From Bythopirellula polymerisocia (lineage in GTDB: Bacteria; Planctomycetota; Planctomycetia; Pirellulales; Lacipirellulaceae), in NCBI RefSeq assembly GCF_007860015.1, contig NZ_SJPS01000014.1, positions 1 through 50,835 on the forward strand: a stretch of DNA of 50,835 bases, read 5' to 3'. Shown here piece after piece: positions 32,791-42,160 of this stretch (its first letter is position 1; the number at the start of each line of letters is the position of its first letter). The notes beneath the pieces were generated by a model. It was not told the origin of the DNA. It did no database searches and worked only from the letters and a program-made list of their open reading frames with translations. The translations under genes were made by a program, and so were the position numbers.

Positions 32791-33849
32791 TTAAATATTG
32801 ATCTTACGTCCCTGACGAAGACTTTGCGTTTGTTTTTCGCAAAGCAGCACGGCGTCATGGGCAATTCTTGGGTTCAGGATGGGACTTCGACGGTTATGAC
32901 GCAGGCAAGTCGCAACCTCTTCTAGCTCAGTGGCGAACGCGTTCATTGGATCGCCGCTAACAAGCTTGGCTTCTTGTGCACGCCCACTCTTGTCGAAAAG
33001 CGTTGGGGGACACAGATATTTGCCCTGGTCTCGGATAACAGCAAACTCGAAGGTTAGCGTTGCCTGCTCTAAATGAATTTCAAACCCGTGATCGAATACA
33101 CGACCTTGCTGATTAATCGTACCGCTTGTGGCATGCACTTTGAGATCCAAATCGTCATAATAAAAAAGCGAATGCCAGTTTTCGGCCAAATCACCACGCA
33201 TTCGTCCATGCGTAATGACTGCCGACGGCAAGCCAAACATTAGCGTTATGAAGTGGGCGTCATGCACGTGCAGATCAAGCATCGGCCCGCCCACTTGCTC
33301 CGCCGACCAATAGTGGGTTAGCCAAGAGGGATCGGAGATAACCCGCTTAAACGATCCGCCCAACAGTTTTCCATATTTCCCACTCTGTACCACCTTCATA
33401 GCCCACGAGTATTCAGGAAAGAAGGGTAACACCTGACCAACGAAAAGACTTTTGCCTGTTCGCTCCGAAGTATTCAGCATTCGTCGACAATCTACCGCAC
33501 ATAGAGACATGGGCTTTTCTGAGAACACGTCCTTGCCCTCCTTCATAGCTTTGATCGCCACATCGGCATGCAAGAACGGCGGTAATGTAATATCGATCAA
33601 ATCTAGATCGGGATTTGACAGCATCTCGTCGATTGAGGAATAGACATCAACCTTATTCAGGTCCATCCTCTTTCCGAGCGGACCAAAATTCCCCTTGATG
33701 CCTCGCCAGTCACCAGTTAATCGTTCCTTGATCACGTCACAGATGGCAGTGACTTTTACTCCGCGCAGTTTTTGGTAGGTAAGGTAGTGCACCATCCCCA
33801 TGAAACCTAAACCGGCGATACCTACGCGAATCATTTTGAGTCTATCCAT
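32791..33849 (-). CDS. Gfo/Idh/MocA-family oxidoreductase
   Basis: A 352-residue cytoplasmic NAD(P)-dependent sugar oxidoreductase. It has a Rossmann start IRVGIAGLGFMGMVH, AICDV at the end of the second strand, DLIDITLPPFLH, then the EKPMSL motif with the catalytic Lys region. The C-terminal alpha/beta domain contains HVHDAHFITLMFG. A start at 33849 or 33834 is possible. Members oxidise, reduce or epimerise sugars and inositols, or act as glycosidases via NAD. It probably works with the isomerase on an imported sugar. Confidence 0.9.
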   Translation of the reverse strand: MDRLKMIRVGIAGLGFMGMVHYLTYQKLRGVKVTAICDVIKERLTGDWRGIKGNFGPLGKRMDLNKVDVYSSIDEMLSNPDLDLIDITLPPFLHADVAIKAMKEGKDVFSEKPMSLCAVDCRRMLNTSERTGKSLFVGQVLPFFPEYSWAMKVVQSGKYGKLLGGSFKRVISDPSWLTHYWSAEQVGGPMLDLHVHDAHFITLMFGLPSAVITHGRMRGDLAENWHSLFYYDDLDLKVHATSGTINQQGRVFDHGFEIHLEQATLTFEFAVIRDQGKYLCPPTLFDKSGRAQEAKLVSGDPMNAFATELEEVATCLRHNRRSPILNPRIAHDAVLLCEKQTQSLRQGRKINI

Positions 33850-33963
33850 GAAAACTGATGAAAAGTATTTGCATTAATGCCTCGAAGCAGCTTCAGAATT
33901 CTGCGATACGAGCTGCTCCTTAGATTGCAGAATGTAACTTCCAAAAGAATTGTATCCAAGCAA

Positions 33964-35013
33964 TTAATTCCGCGATTTCCCAATGTCAAGACCTACTGCA
34001 CTTGAGTTTGTGTCGACTTGGTATACGCGGACATAGTCAACTAACATGGCGTCGTCGCGATTGTCACGATCGAACTTGCCTGACTCCCATTTGTGAGATA
34101 GTAGACTCAAAATAATTGGTTGTCCCTGATGACTGAGACCATCCTCTGTAGTGAGGATCTTGTGGCCATCAACAGAGAATTCATAGTGAGTCGAAGACCA
34201 AAGCAGATTAAAGACGTGAAAATGATCGCACAACTCTTTTTGGTTCAACCCCACTTCGCTGGATGTTGTCGATAAAATAGGCGTAAGATCAGGTTGGGTC
34301 GTACAGCGATCAATCTCACCGTCCTTGTTTTTCCAATATATGTTGACACCCATTCCTCTATCGCGGCGACCGCTACCAAAGAATTCGGCAATGTCCAACT
34401 CGACTCCGGACCGTCCCGGATCGCCAGGAAACTTTCCATAGCTCGAGGGTTTTAGCCAAAATGCGCCGTGATGACCTTGCTGGCGCTGAAAGCGAATGCG
34501 AGCTTCGAAGTAACCATAGACCGGCTCGAATGTGCCATTCGTGCTGATCATACCTGTTTGCAAAACTCCGTCATCTTCCTTTGTAGCGATTCGCAGGTGG
34601 CCTCGCCCATCCAACGAGACGCAATTCCGAGAGAGAACTGATTCGCCGCTGCCATCGCTGCTTTGCCCTTCGCGGCGATACCCCCACTTACTAATGTCGA
34701 GTTCCGTAGCGTTAAACTCGTCATGCCAGATCATCAAATATCCATCAGGAACAAAGGGTGATCGTTTTGCGATGTCTTCGTTTCTGCGAATGTGTAGGCC
34801 TTCTGGACGGATAGCATGCAGAGGCGGCAAGGTTACCGAATCTTGTTCCGCCAAAAGGCCAACATGATTCTCTAACTCAGACGAGCCACAATCCATTTCA
34901 TGGAATAAAGGAGATACAACATCTTCTGAGAATACCAGCAGGTTTTGTGTCCAAGCTATAGCCAATGCCAGTTGCAAGGTACATCTATAACGAATTAAGC
35001 GTTCAGATTGCAT
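33964..35013 (-). CDS. Glycoside hydrolase family 16 endo-glycanase
   Basis: A 349-residue secreted protein. The N-terminal hydrophobic segment is LALAIAWTQNLLVFSED. The beta-jelly-roll contains MIWHDEFNATELDISKWGY, YGYFEARIRF and the catalytic E-x-D-x-x-E set in VELDIAEF (E205, D207, E210). Strands with HVFNLLWSSTHYEFSVDG and VDYVRVYQ follow. GH16 cleaves beta-1,3/1,4 links in laminarin, agar, porphyran or carrageenan. The linear ELDIAE form does not decide among these. It is first in the minus-strand operon, so it probably initiates depolymerisation. Confidence 0.9.
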   Translation of the reverse strand: MQSERLIRYRCTLQLALAIAWTQNLLVFSEDVVSPLFHEMDCGSSELENHVGLLAEQDSVTLPPLHAIRPEGLHIRRNEDIAKRSPFVPDGYLMIWHDEFNATELDISKWGYRREGQSSDGSGESVLSRNCVSLDGRGHLRIATKEDDGVLQTGMISTNGTFEPVYGYFEARIRFQRQQGHHGAFWLKPSSYGKFPGDPGRSGVELDIAEFFGSGRRDRGMGVNIYWKNKDGEIDRCTTQPDLTPILSTTSSEVGLNQKELCDHFHVFNLLWSSTHYEFSVDGHKILTTEDGLSHQGQPIILSLLSHKWESGKFDRDNRDDAMLVDYVRVYQVDTNSSAVGLDIGKSRN

Positions 35014-35718
35014 GCTTCTCTATGTCATGTTCGGTACGATTGTGGCGAAATTACAATATTTACATTTATCTACGCCATAAAAATTAGAACAATCGCAGCG
35101 CGCACCACAAGACCCTGCTCGCTCTGCAGATAGTGTTCTATAAAAAGTATTGTCCACAAGTTCTAAATCTTACTGCAATCCAGTCTTATTCCTGCCACCA
35201 ACGGTTGCTGCGACATGCATAATGCGTTATTTCTAAGCACTTTGCGATGAGATTTGAATTTGATGTTCGGATCGCAAATGCTATTAATTGTCATGCTACG
35301 ATCGCTCAGCTTTCATCATTCAAATCGATTGAAATACTTCATGTCGATATCATTTGCCTTGAGCAATGCAAAGGTAATCCTAACAGGGGGTTCACTTTAC
35401 ATGCTCCCCCCATGTCTCAACGAGATGAGATCACGAGGCACCTCGCTACGTTGCCCTGCGCGAGAACATGTCAAGCAGCGATTCGTTGAATTATTGCTGG
35501 ACCGGCTTCTGGCGTCACAGTATGATTGCGAATGAGGACAGAGAGTTGCTTTGTCGCGAGATAACCTGCTTGCATGACGTGCAGTTGGTTGGAAGTCTAT
35601 CCAATCTTGTAATTGTGTAACACTTCAGATGGCTGAAGTGTTACGAGTTTCTTCAGTTTCTCAGAAGGTATCGAAGATGAAATCCAATTTCTTCACTAGA
35701 CTTATTCGATAAAAAAGC
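35014..35718. other. Divergent intergenic region between the two polysaccharide operons
   Basis: This 705-base gap separates the minus-strand GH16 operon from the plus-strand GH3 gene and must hold both promoters. It contains a perfect 12-bp palindrome at 35617-35644. Short frames around 35250-35535 do not resemble any family I know and may be a decayed gene. Confidence 0.45.
35617..35644. promoter_or_regulatory. Perfect palindrome GTAACACTTCAG-ATGG-CTGAAGTGTTAC
   Basis: Two 12-base arms around a 4-base centre, 75 bases upstream of the GH3 start, with no T-run behind it. It could be an operator for a dimeric regulator, or an RNA hairpin in the GH3 leader. I saw no second copy in the window. 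Confidence 0.5.
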
Positions 35719-38187
35719 ATGCTCCGAACCATTCTTAACTCCTGTTGTGTTTTGTATTTCGTTGTGATCGGCACAGTGAGTGCCGAGGATGCCGGTATTT
35801 TATTTGACGCTGATGGCCAACCGCTGGCCTCAGTGTCTCATCAGCCACAAGCAGGTACCATCTATCACGAGGGCTGGATTGATTTGAACAAGAATGGGAT
35901 CAAGGACCCATATGAAAACACTCAGCTTGATGTGGAAAAACGTATTGACGATTTACTTCCAAGGATGAATATCGACGAGAAGACGTGTCAACTGGCAACG
36001 CTCTACGGCTACGGGCGTGTGTTATCTGATCAACTTCCTCAGCCCAGTTGGAAGAACGAGATTTGGAAGGACGGCATTGGCAACATTGACGAACATCTCA
36101 ACTGCTTTGATGGTTGGGGAAAGCCTCCCCATGATCACCAGTGGCGTTGGCCCGCATCGCGCCATGCCTGGGCCATGAACAACACTCAGCAATGGTTTAT
36201 CGAAGAGACGAGACTTGGCATTCCTGTTGACTTCACTAATGAGGGAATCCGCGGCATCGAGACTTACAAGGCGACCAACTTTCCTACGCAACTGGGAATC
36301 GGCCACACGTGGAATCGTGCCCTTGTGCGACTTATTGGTGAGATCACTGGTCAGGAGGCTAGATTACTCGGATATACCAACGTTTATGCTCCAATTCTCG
36401 ATGTTGGTCGCGATCAGCGCTGGGGGCGCATGGAAGAAGTCTACGGCGAATCTCCTTATCTTGTAGCTGAACTTGGTATCCAGATGACTCGTGGACTTCA
36501 ATCACAAGGCGTTGCGTCCACTGCAAAGCATTTCTGCATCTACTCGGAGAACAAGGGAGGCCGCGAGGGACTTGCACGGTGCGATCCCCGTGTGCCATGG
36601 CGCGAGGCGGAACTATTACATCTCTACCCATTCGCTCGCGTGATTCGTGAGGCAAAAATTATGGGTGTAATGAGCTCCTACAACGATTACGATGGTGTAC
36701 CAATCTCAGGGAGCAGCGAGTATCTCACCGATAAACTCCGTAAAGAATACGGGTTTGGTGGTTACGTCGTCTCAGATAGTGACGCAGTCAAGTATCTATT
36801 CTCTAAGCACCATGTGGCAGCTGATTACAAAGAAGCGGTGGGACAGTTCATACTCACCGGTGGAAATGTGCGGACGACATTTAATCACCCTGATAATTTC
36901 ATTCTTCCTCTACGCGAACTAGTGGACGAAGGTCAAGTTCCTAGTGAGGTGATCGACAGCCGCGTCCGAGATGTACTGCGAGTGAAGTACCAACTCGGGT
37001 TGTTCGACCATCCTTACATGGAAGACTACGAGCGAGCCGACGAGATCGTCTATTGCGCGGCGCACCGGAAAGTTGCTCTGCAGGCATCGAGGGAATCACT
37101 CGTTCTTCTCAAGAACGAGAAGCATCAGTTGCCATTGGATCGTAAGAAGATCAAGGTGATCGCTGTCTGCGGCCCTAACGCCGACGACCCAATTTACGCC
37201 TTAACCCACTATGGACCCGTGGGTGTTCCTGTAGTTACAGTTCTGGATGGCATTCGCGAAAAAGTTGGTGATAGCGGTAAGGTCCTCTATGCAAAAGGGT
37301 GCGATATTATCGACGAAAACTGGCCCGATAGCGAAATTTTGCCGACCCCTCTGACTGATACGGAAACAAGTCTAATCAAGGAGGCGGTATCCAATGCCAA
37401 GCAGGCAGATGTTGCCGTGGTGGTAGTGGGAGGCAATTGGCTCACCTGCGGCGAAAACAAATCTCGTACAAGTCTCGATTTGCCTGGTCGCCAACGCGAA
37501 CTGATCCAGGCAGTGCACGCGACTGGCACCCCTGTTGTGGCGGTCCTGATCAGCGGTCGCCCCCTTTCGATCAACTGGACCGATCGTCATGTCCCGGCGA
37601 TACTTGCCGCTTGGTATCCAGGGTCGGAAGGAGGCACAGCCATCTCAGAGGTGCTGTTTGGTGATTATAACCCCGGTGGAAAGTTGACCGTTACTTTTCC
37701 GAAGACGGTTGGACAAATACCGATGAACTTCCCAGCTAAACCTAACTCCCAAATCGATGCCTGGAAGCAGCGAGCGCGGGTCAACGGCGTACTCTACCCA
37801 TTTGGCCACGGTATGAGTTATACAACGTTCGCTTATAGCGACTTGACGATCACTCCGCAAAAGACCATTCCAAGCAATCCAGTTACCATAACGTGCGAGA
37901 TAACAAACACCGGAAAGCAAGCTGGTGACGAAGTAGTACAGCTTTACACACGCGACCTGGTTAGCACTGTAACTACTTACGAAAAGAACCTGCGAGGTTT
38001 CGAGCGAGTTCATTTGGGTCCTGGTGAATCAAAGGTTGTCGAGTTTACCATTGATCCACAGCGGGATCTTTGCCTTCTGAATCGGAAGATGCAACGAGTG
38101 GTAGAGACTGGTGAATTCAAAATTATGATTGGAGCGTCATCGGAAGATATACGTCTGGCAGGAACACTCAGAATGTCGAAAGAATAG
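35719..38187 (+). CDS. Glycoside hydrolase family 3 beta-glycosidase
   Basis: An 822-residue secreted enzyme. It has a signal peptide (CVLYFVVIGTVSAED) and a short insertion with a calcium-like stretch (DLNKNGIKDPYEN). The GH3 N-domain follows, with FPTQLGIGHTWN, AKHF and the nucleophile Asp353 in GYVVSDSDAV. The C-domain has LVLLKNEKHQLPL and GRPLSINW, and a fibronectin III-like end has GDEVVQLYTRD and LRGFERVHLGPGES. It releases terminal beta-linked sugars, probably glucose or xylose type, from oligosaccharides made by the GH16 enzyme. Length and domain order are usual for the family. Confidence 0.93.
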   Translation: MLRTILNSCCVLYFVVIGTVSAEDAGILFDADGQPLASVSHQPQAGTIYHEGWIDLNKNGIKDPYENTQLDVEKRIDDLLPRMNIDEKTCQLATLYGYGRVLSDQLPQPSWKNEIWKDGIGNIDEHLNCFDGWGKPPHDHQWRWPASRHAWAMNNTQQWFIEETRLGIPVDFTNEGIRGIETYKATNFPTQLGIGHTWNRALVRLIGEITGQEARLLGYTNVYAPILDVGRDQRWGRMEEVYGESPYLVAELGIQMTRGLQSQGVASTAKHFCIYSENKGGREGLARCDPRVPWREAELLHLYPFARVIREAKIMGVMSSYNDYDGVPISGSSEYLTDKLRKEYGFGGYVVSDSDAVKYLFSKHHVAADYKEAVGQFILTGGNVRTTFNHPDNFILPLRELVDEGQVPSEVIDSRVRDVLRVKYQLGLFDHPYMEDYERADEIVYCAAHRKVALQASRESLVLLKNEKHQLPLDRKKIKVIAVCGPNADDPIYALTHYGPVGVPVVTVLDGIREKVGDSGKVLYAKGCDIIDENWPDSEILPTPLTDTETSLIKEAVSNAKQADVAVVVVGGNWLTCGENKSRTSLDLPGRQRELIQAVHATGTPVVAVLISGRPLSINWTDRHVPAILAAWYPGSEGGTAISEVLFGDYNPGGKLTVTFPKTVGQIPMNFPAKPNSQIDAWKQRARVNGVLYPFGHGMSYTTFAYSDLTITPQKTIPSNPVTITCEITNTGKQAGDEVVQLYTRDLVSTVTTYEKNLRGFERVHLGPGESKVVEFTIDPQRDLCLLNRKMQRVVETGEFKIMIGASSEDIRLAGTLRMSKE

Positions 38188-38348
38188 CAATGGCCTAAAG
38201 TCCCGCTCAAGCTTTTCGTTTCCGGTGATCGGTAAGTATTGGCATCTCGGACAATACTTAGTGTGGCCAGGCAAAGCATTGGTGATAACTCGACCAGCGC
38301 CTTATCTGATGGCAACTGGCTGAATGGCTTATACAGAAACGATGATCA

Positions 38349-39761
38349 ATGAAACATCCGTTGATGATTCTGGGAACTGTCTTTTGGGTTCTCATGGTAG
38401 TAGGGTTGCTGCCGCCAGGCATTGCGGATTGTGATACTCGTCTTCCAAATATCGTGCTCATCTATGCTGACGACATGGGATGGAAAGGTCCTAGTTGTTA
38501 CGGCAATACTTATCACGAAACTCCTCATATTGATCAGATCTGTAGCGAAGGAATGAAGTTCACTGCGGCCTATTCTGGTGGACCAGTTTGTGCTCCTTCG
38601 CGCGCTTGCTTAATGACCGGGCAATACGTTACCCGACATGGAATTTATCGTGTAAACCAGGTTGAGAAGAAGCACCAGGACGTCCGCTTAACGATTCCAC
38701 CTCGGAATGTGACCGATCTCCCACTTGATATTTCGACGATTGCAGACCAGTTACAGCGTGCCGGCTATGTCACCGGATACTGCGGCAAATGGCACTTAGG
38801 TGACAAAATGGAACACTTGCCTAGTGCCAGGGGCTTTTCTGAAGCTCTGGTTACAAGGTCGCCTAGTGGCGCAAAGCGATATTTCTTCCCTGATTTTTCG
38901 ACGGTTCCACCGACTTCAATTGACGAAGGAACCTACTTAACTGAGGTTATCACTCGGTGGGCAACTAACTTCATCCAAGAACACGAAAAGGATCCTTTTT
39001 TCCTGTACCTACCGCATTTCAATGTTCACGGGCCCCACGAAGCTAGTCCGGAACGAATCGAAGCCTTTCGCAAGAAGGACCCGACCAAAACCAAGGAAGA
39101 AGCAACTTTTGCAGCGATGCACGCCCACCTTGACGATAGTGTGGGCGAGGTGTTGGATAAGCTGCGCGAAATGAAGCTCGACGACAATACCGTGGTCATC
39201 TTTACTTCCGATAATGGATGCTTAAAGCGTTTCTCGGATGGTACGTTGCGGGGTGGCAAAGGAATGCTCTATGAAGGCGGAATTAGAGTGCCAATGATCG
39301 TCCGCTGGCCGGGCAAAGTCCCTCGAGGTTCTCTTTGTGATCAGCCTGTTCACCAAATAGACTTATACCCCACACTCTTAGCAATCGCAGGTATAGTAGG
39401 CAAGCCAGATCAAGAATGCGACGGGGTAAACCTGCTGCCACTCCTTACATCCAATGAACCATACGAACTAGGCAGAGACTCGCTTTACTGGCATTTTCCG
39501 ACTTACTTGAAATACAACGAAAAACTTAATTCTTACGACATCACACCGTGTAGTGCAATTCGGGCGGGCGACTGGAAACTCATTGAGTACTTTACACCTG
39601 AGTTACCCATAAAGTCACGCGTGCAACTGTTCAACTTCGTCGACGACCTTGGTGAGTCCACTAATCTGGCAAGGAAGTGTCCGGAGATCACTCAGCAGTT
39701 GCTTGAACAATTGCACGAATGGCGCGCAGCGACAGGTGCCATGATGCCGACATTACAATGA
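38349..39761 (+). CDS. Secreted sulfatase (family S1), CAPSR type
   Basis: A 470-residue protein with a signal peptide to about residue 26. Metal-site motif IVLIYADDMGW (D41, D42), FGly motif CAPSR (C81), CGKWHLG, FTSDNGC, then LYEGGIRVPMIVRWPG. All core sulfatase elements are present. It lies 161 bases after the GH3 gene and 32 bases before another sulfatase, so the latter two probably share a transcript. It should cleave sulfate esters on the oligosaccharides the cluster degrades. Confidence 0.93.
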   Translation: MKHPLMILGTVFWVLMVVGLLPPGIADCDTRLPNIVLIYADDMGWKGPSCYGNTYHETPHIDQICSEGMKFTAAYSGGPVCAPSRACLMTGQYVTRHGIYRVNQVEKKHQDVRLTIPPRNVTDLPLDISTIADQLQRAGYVTGYCGKWHLGDKMEHLPSARGFSEALVTRSPSGAKRYFFPDFSTVPPTSIDEGTYLTEVITRWATNFIQEHEKDPFFLYLPHFNVHGPHEASPERIEAFRKKDPTKTKEEATFAAMHAHLDDSVGEVLDKLREMKLDDNTVVIFTSDNGCLKRFSDGTLRGGKGMLYEGGIRVPMIVRWPGKVPRGSLCDQPVHQIDLYPTLLAIAGIVGKPDQECDGVNLLPLLTSNEPYELGRDSLYWHFPTYLKYNEKLNSYDITPCSAIRAGDWKLIEYFTPELPIKSRVQLFNFVDDLGESTNLARKCPEITQQLLEQLHEWRAATGAMMPTLQ

Positions 39762-39793
39762 ACTTGCTTACCCTTTGATTATAGGACGAATCT

Positions 39794-41302
39794 ATGTACA
39801 TGATTTGCACAATCGCAACGCGGACTTTGGGGCTACTGTTGGGAATTGTTGCTTTCTCAACATCGTGGGCTGCAAGACCAAATGTGTTATTTCTTGCAGT
39901 AGACGATTTACGACCGAACCTTGGTTGTTACGGCGATCCCCACGCGATTACTCCGAATATAGATGGCCTGGCATCGGAAGGGTTGGTATTCACCCGCGCC
40001 TATTGCCAGCAGGCGGTATGCTCTCCCTCGCGGACTAGCGTTATGACAGGGCTTCGTCCCGATTCGACAAAAGTGTGGGATTTATTCACGTATTTTCGAG
40101 ATACTGTACCCAACGTCATGACGTTACCACAGCAATTTAAGGCGCATGGTTACCACACTGAGAGTATTGGCAAAATTATGCATAAGCCGCACATGCAAGA
40201 CGACGAAAACAGTTGGTCAGTACCATCAAGGCGTGGACAAGGAGAAAAGTACCACCTGCCACAGAGTTTGGAAGTGCGGAAACAACTGATCGCTGACGCA
40301 CATGAGAAGGGATTGACAGGTCCAGCCTTCTACTATGCGACACTTGGCCCACCAGTAGACGACGGGGTCTCCCAAGACGCTGACCATGCTGACGGCAACT
40401 CCTCGACCCTTGCCGTCGAGGCTCTCGCACGACTTGCCAAGCAGGACAAGCCATTCTTTCTCGCAGTTGGCTTCATCAAGCCACATTTACCATTCTGTGC
40501 GCCGCATACTTATTGGGACCTTTACGACCCAGAGAAACTACCGGTCGCAAAGTTGCACGACTATCCCGTTGGTTCACCCAAGATTGCACACACGTACTGG
40601 GGTGAACTACGGCATTACTTTGGTATGCCAGAACATGGTCCAGTGAACACAATGCAAGCTCAACAATTAGTCCACGGGTACTACGCTTGTACAAGTTTTA
40701 CTGATGCCCAGGTCGGCAAATTGCTCAAGCAATTACATGATCTGAAGATTGATGATAATACGATCGTGGTTCTTTGGGGCGACCATGGGTGGAAATTAGG
40801 TGACTATGGCGCATGGTGCAAGCATACTGCATTCGAAATCGATGCTCGCGTACCGCTAATACTCTACGACCCTCGGAAGCCTATCGGCAAGCAAACCCCA
40901 GCCCTGGTTGAACTGGTAGATATCTATCCTACTCTTTGTGAGTTATCCGGTCTGCCGGTCCCGGAAGATCTCGAAGGCCGCAGTATGGCGCCTTTGCTGG
41001 ATGAACCAAAGCAGCCTTGGAAGGATTTCGCGATAAGTCAATGGCCAGGAAAAAGTAGAAATGTTATGGGGTACAGTATTCGTACTCAAGACTGGCGATA
41101 TACCGAATGGGTGGATCGGAGCGAGGAGCTAGACGACCAGATCGTCGCGCGCGAGCTTTACGATCACAGAGGTGGCCAACTGGAAGAAAAGGTCAATGAA
41201 ATAGATCAGGGGAAATATGTTCCCGTAGTGAAAAAATTAGCATCGCAACTGAGAGAGTCAGTGGATCTTAGCCCCGGGAAAAAAAGATCCGTTCTTCAGT
41301 AG
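39794..41302 (+). CDS. Secreted sulfatase, iduronate-2-sulfatase-like
   Basis: A 502-residue protein. The short signal peptide ends at TSWAA, then VLFLAVDDLRPNLGCYG with D37-D38. The FGly motif is CSPSR (C76). The DLRPNLGCYG and SIGKIMH elements, together with LWGDHGWKLGDYGAWCKHT, are the signature of iduronate-2-sulfatase-like enzymes, which act on uronic acid 2-sulfates or related exo-sites. It follows the previous sulfatase after 32 bp. The change of subtype suggests that different sulfate positions are removed in sequence. Confidence 0.93.
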   Translation: MYMICTIATRTLGLLLGIVAFSTSWAARPNVLFLAVDDLRPNLGCYGDPHAITPNIDGLASEGLVFTRAYCQQAVCSPSRTSVMTGLRPDSTKVWDLFTYFRDTVPNVMTLPQQFKAHGYHTESIGKIMHKPHMQDDENSWSVPSRRGQGEKYHLPQSLEVRKQLIADAHEKGLTGPAFYYATLGPPVDDGVSQDADHADGNSSTLAVEALARLAKQDKPFFLAVGFIKPHLPFCAPHTYWDLYDPEKLPVAKLHDYPVGSPKIAHTYWGELRHYFGMPEHGPVNTMQAQQLVHGYYACTSFTDAQVGKLLKQLHDLKIDDNTIVVLWGDHGWKLGDYGAWCKHTAFEIDARVPLILYDPRKPIGKQTPALVELVDIYPTLCELSGLPVPEDLEGRSMAPLLDEPKQPWKDFAISQWPGKSRNVMGYSIRTQDWRYTEWVDRSEELDDQIVARELYDHRGGQLEEKVNEIDQGKYVPVVKKLASQLRESVDLSPGKKRSVLQ

Positions 41303-41594
41303 CAATCCATTTCGAGACTTACGTAAGGTTCTTTCGACTTTGACGTCCAATCCACTAAAGCTGCAAATACCCGCAAATCGCTTATCGGCAGGGCTTTCGT
41401 GAAAGGTACTGCCCCCCCAGATTCTCTTTAAGGCCCAGCCAACTCAAACGCTCATGGGGGGTATCGGTGTATCGGTGCCTTCCAGGGGATTTCAACGGTA
41501 AACTTTAGGTTGGCCGGACAATACTTGTATAAGGGGCAGTATAGATAAACTTGGCGTGCCTAGAAAAGCATCCCCTAAGCAGAGGTCAAAGCAT
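41303..41594. promoter_or_regulatory. Leader region of the sigma factor gene
   Basis: A gap of about 290 bases containing the probable sigma-factor promoter. The G/C runs (GCCCCCCC and GGGGGG-like) are noticeable, and TTGGCCG...TTGTATAAG near 41510-41533 could be an ECF- or sigma70-type promoter. I cannot identify the elements with confidence. Confidence 0.25.
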
Positions 41595-42158
41595 ATGGCT
41601 AAATCGAACAACAAGCAAAGTCAGACTCCTGGCCAAGTCCCAGATAACGGCGTTTTCCTCCAATTACTCTCCCGGGATCGACATCGGCTCTTTGCTTTTA
41701 TTTACTCCCTGGTCCCTAATCACAGCGACGCAGAGGACATTTTTCAAGATACAAGCATCGTGTTATGGAACAAGTTTCATGAGTTTGATCAGGACCGTTC
41801 CTTCGCATCTTGGGCTTGTGGCATTGCTTACAATATCACCCGCAACTTTCTTCGCTCCGCGGGGCGTAATCGATTAGTCTTCAGTGATTCGTTGCTTGCT
41901 GTTATCGCCACAGAGCGTGCAGAATCTGCCGAGAACGATATAGAACGTATTAAAGCGCTCGATTTATGCATTCAGAAGCTCACTGATAGAGAACGCAAAC
42001 TACTTGGGCAGGCCTACAGCGGTAAGGGTACGACGAAAGACCTAGCCATCCAGCTAAATCGCGCAACTCAAACCATCTATAATAGCTTAAACCTCATCCG
42101 GCGAAAATTGACCGAATGCGTTCGCAATAGCGGCGCGATTTGCAAGAGTGAGGCATAA
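41595..42158 (+). CDS. ECF sigma factor, Rhodopirellula/Verrucomicrobium type
   Basis: A 187-residue protein from ATG 41595 (AGAGG nine bases upstream; GTG 41556 is an alternative). Sigma region 2 is LFAFIYSLVPNHSDAEDIFQ followed by TSIVLWNKFHEFDQ and FASWACGIAYNITRNFLRS. Region 4 has LTDRERKLLGQAYSGKGTTK and the HTH DLAIQLNRATQTIYNSLN. The short region 4 and sequence style fit planctomycete ECF sigmas. Its stop is two bases from the FecR-like gene, the usual arrangement for a regulated sigma/anti-sigma pair. It may switch on the surrounding sulfatases and hydrolases (inference). Confidence 0.9.
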   Translation: MAKSNNKQSQTPGQVPDNGVFLQLLSRDRHRLFAFIYSLVPNHSDAEDIFQDTSIVLWNKFHEFDQDRSFASWACGIAYNITRNFLRSAGRNRLVFSDSLLAVIATERAESAENDIERIKALDLCIQKLTDRERKLLGQAYSGKGTTKDLAIQLNRATQTIYNSLNLIRRKLTECVRNSGAICKSEA

Positions 42159-42160
42159 CC

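Noticed and set aside
35247..35535. Short plus-strand frames of 80 and 93 residues in the GH16-GH3 gap
   Set aside because: They overlap each other in two frames, lack ribosome sites and resemble no family.
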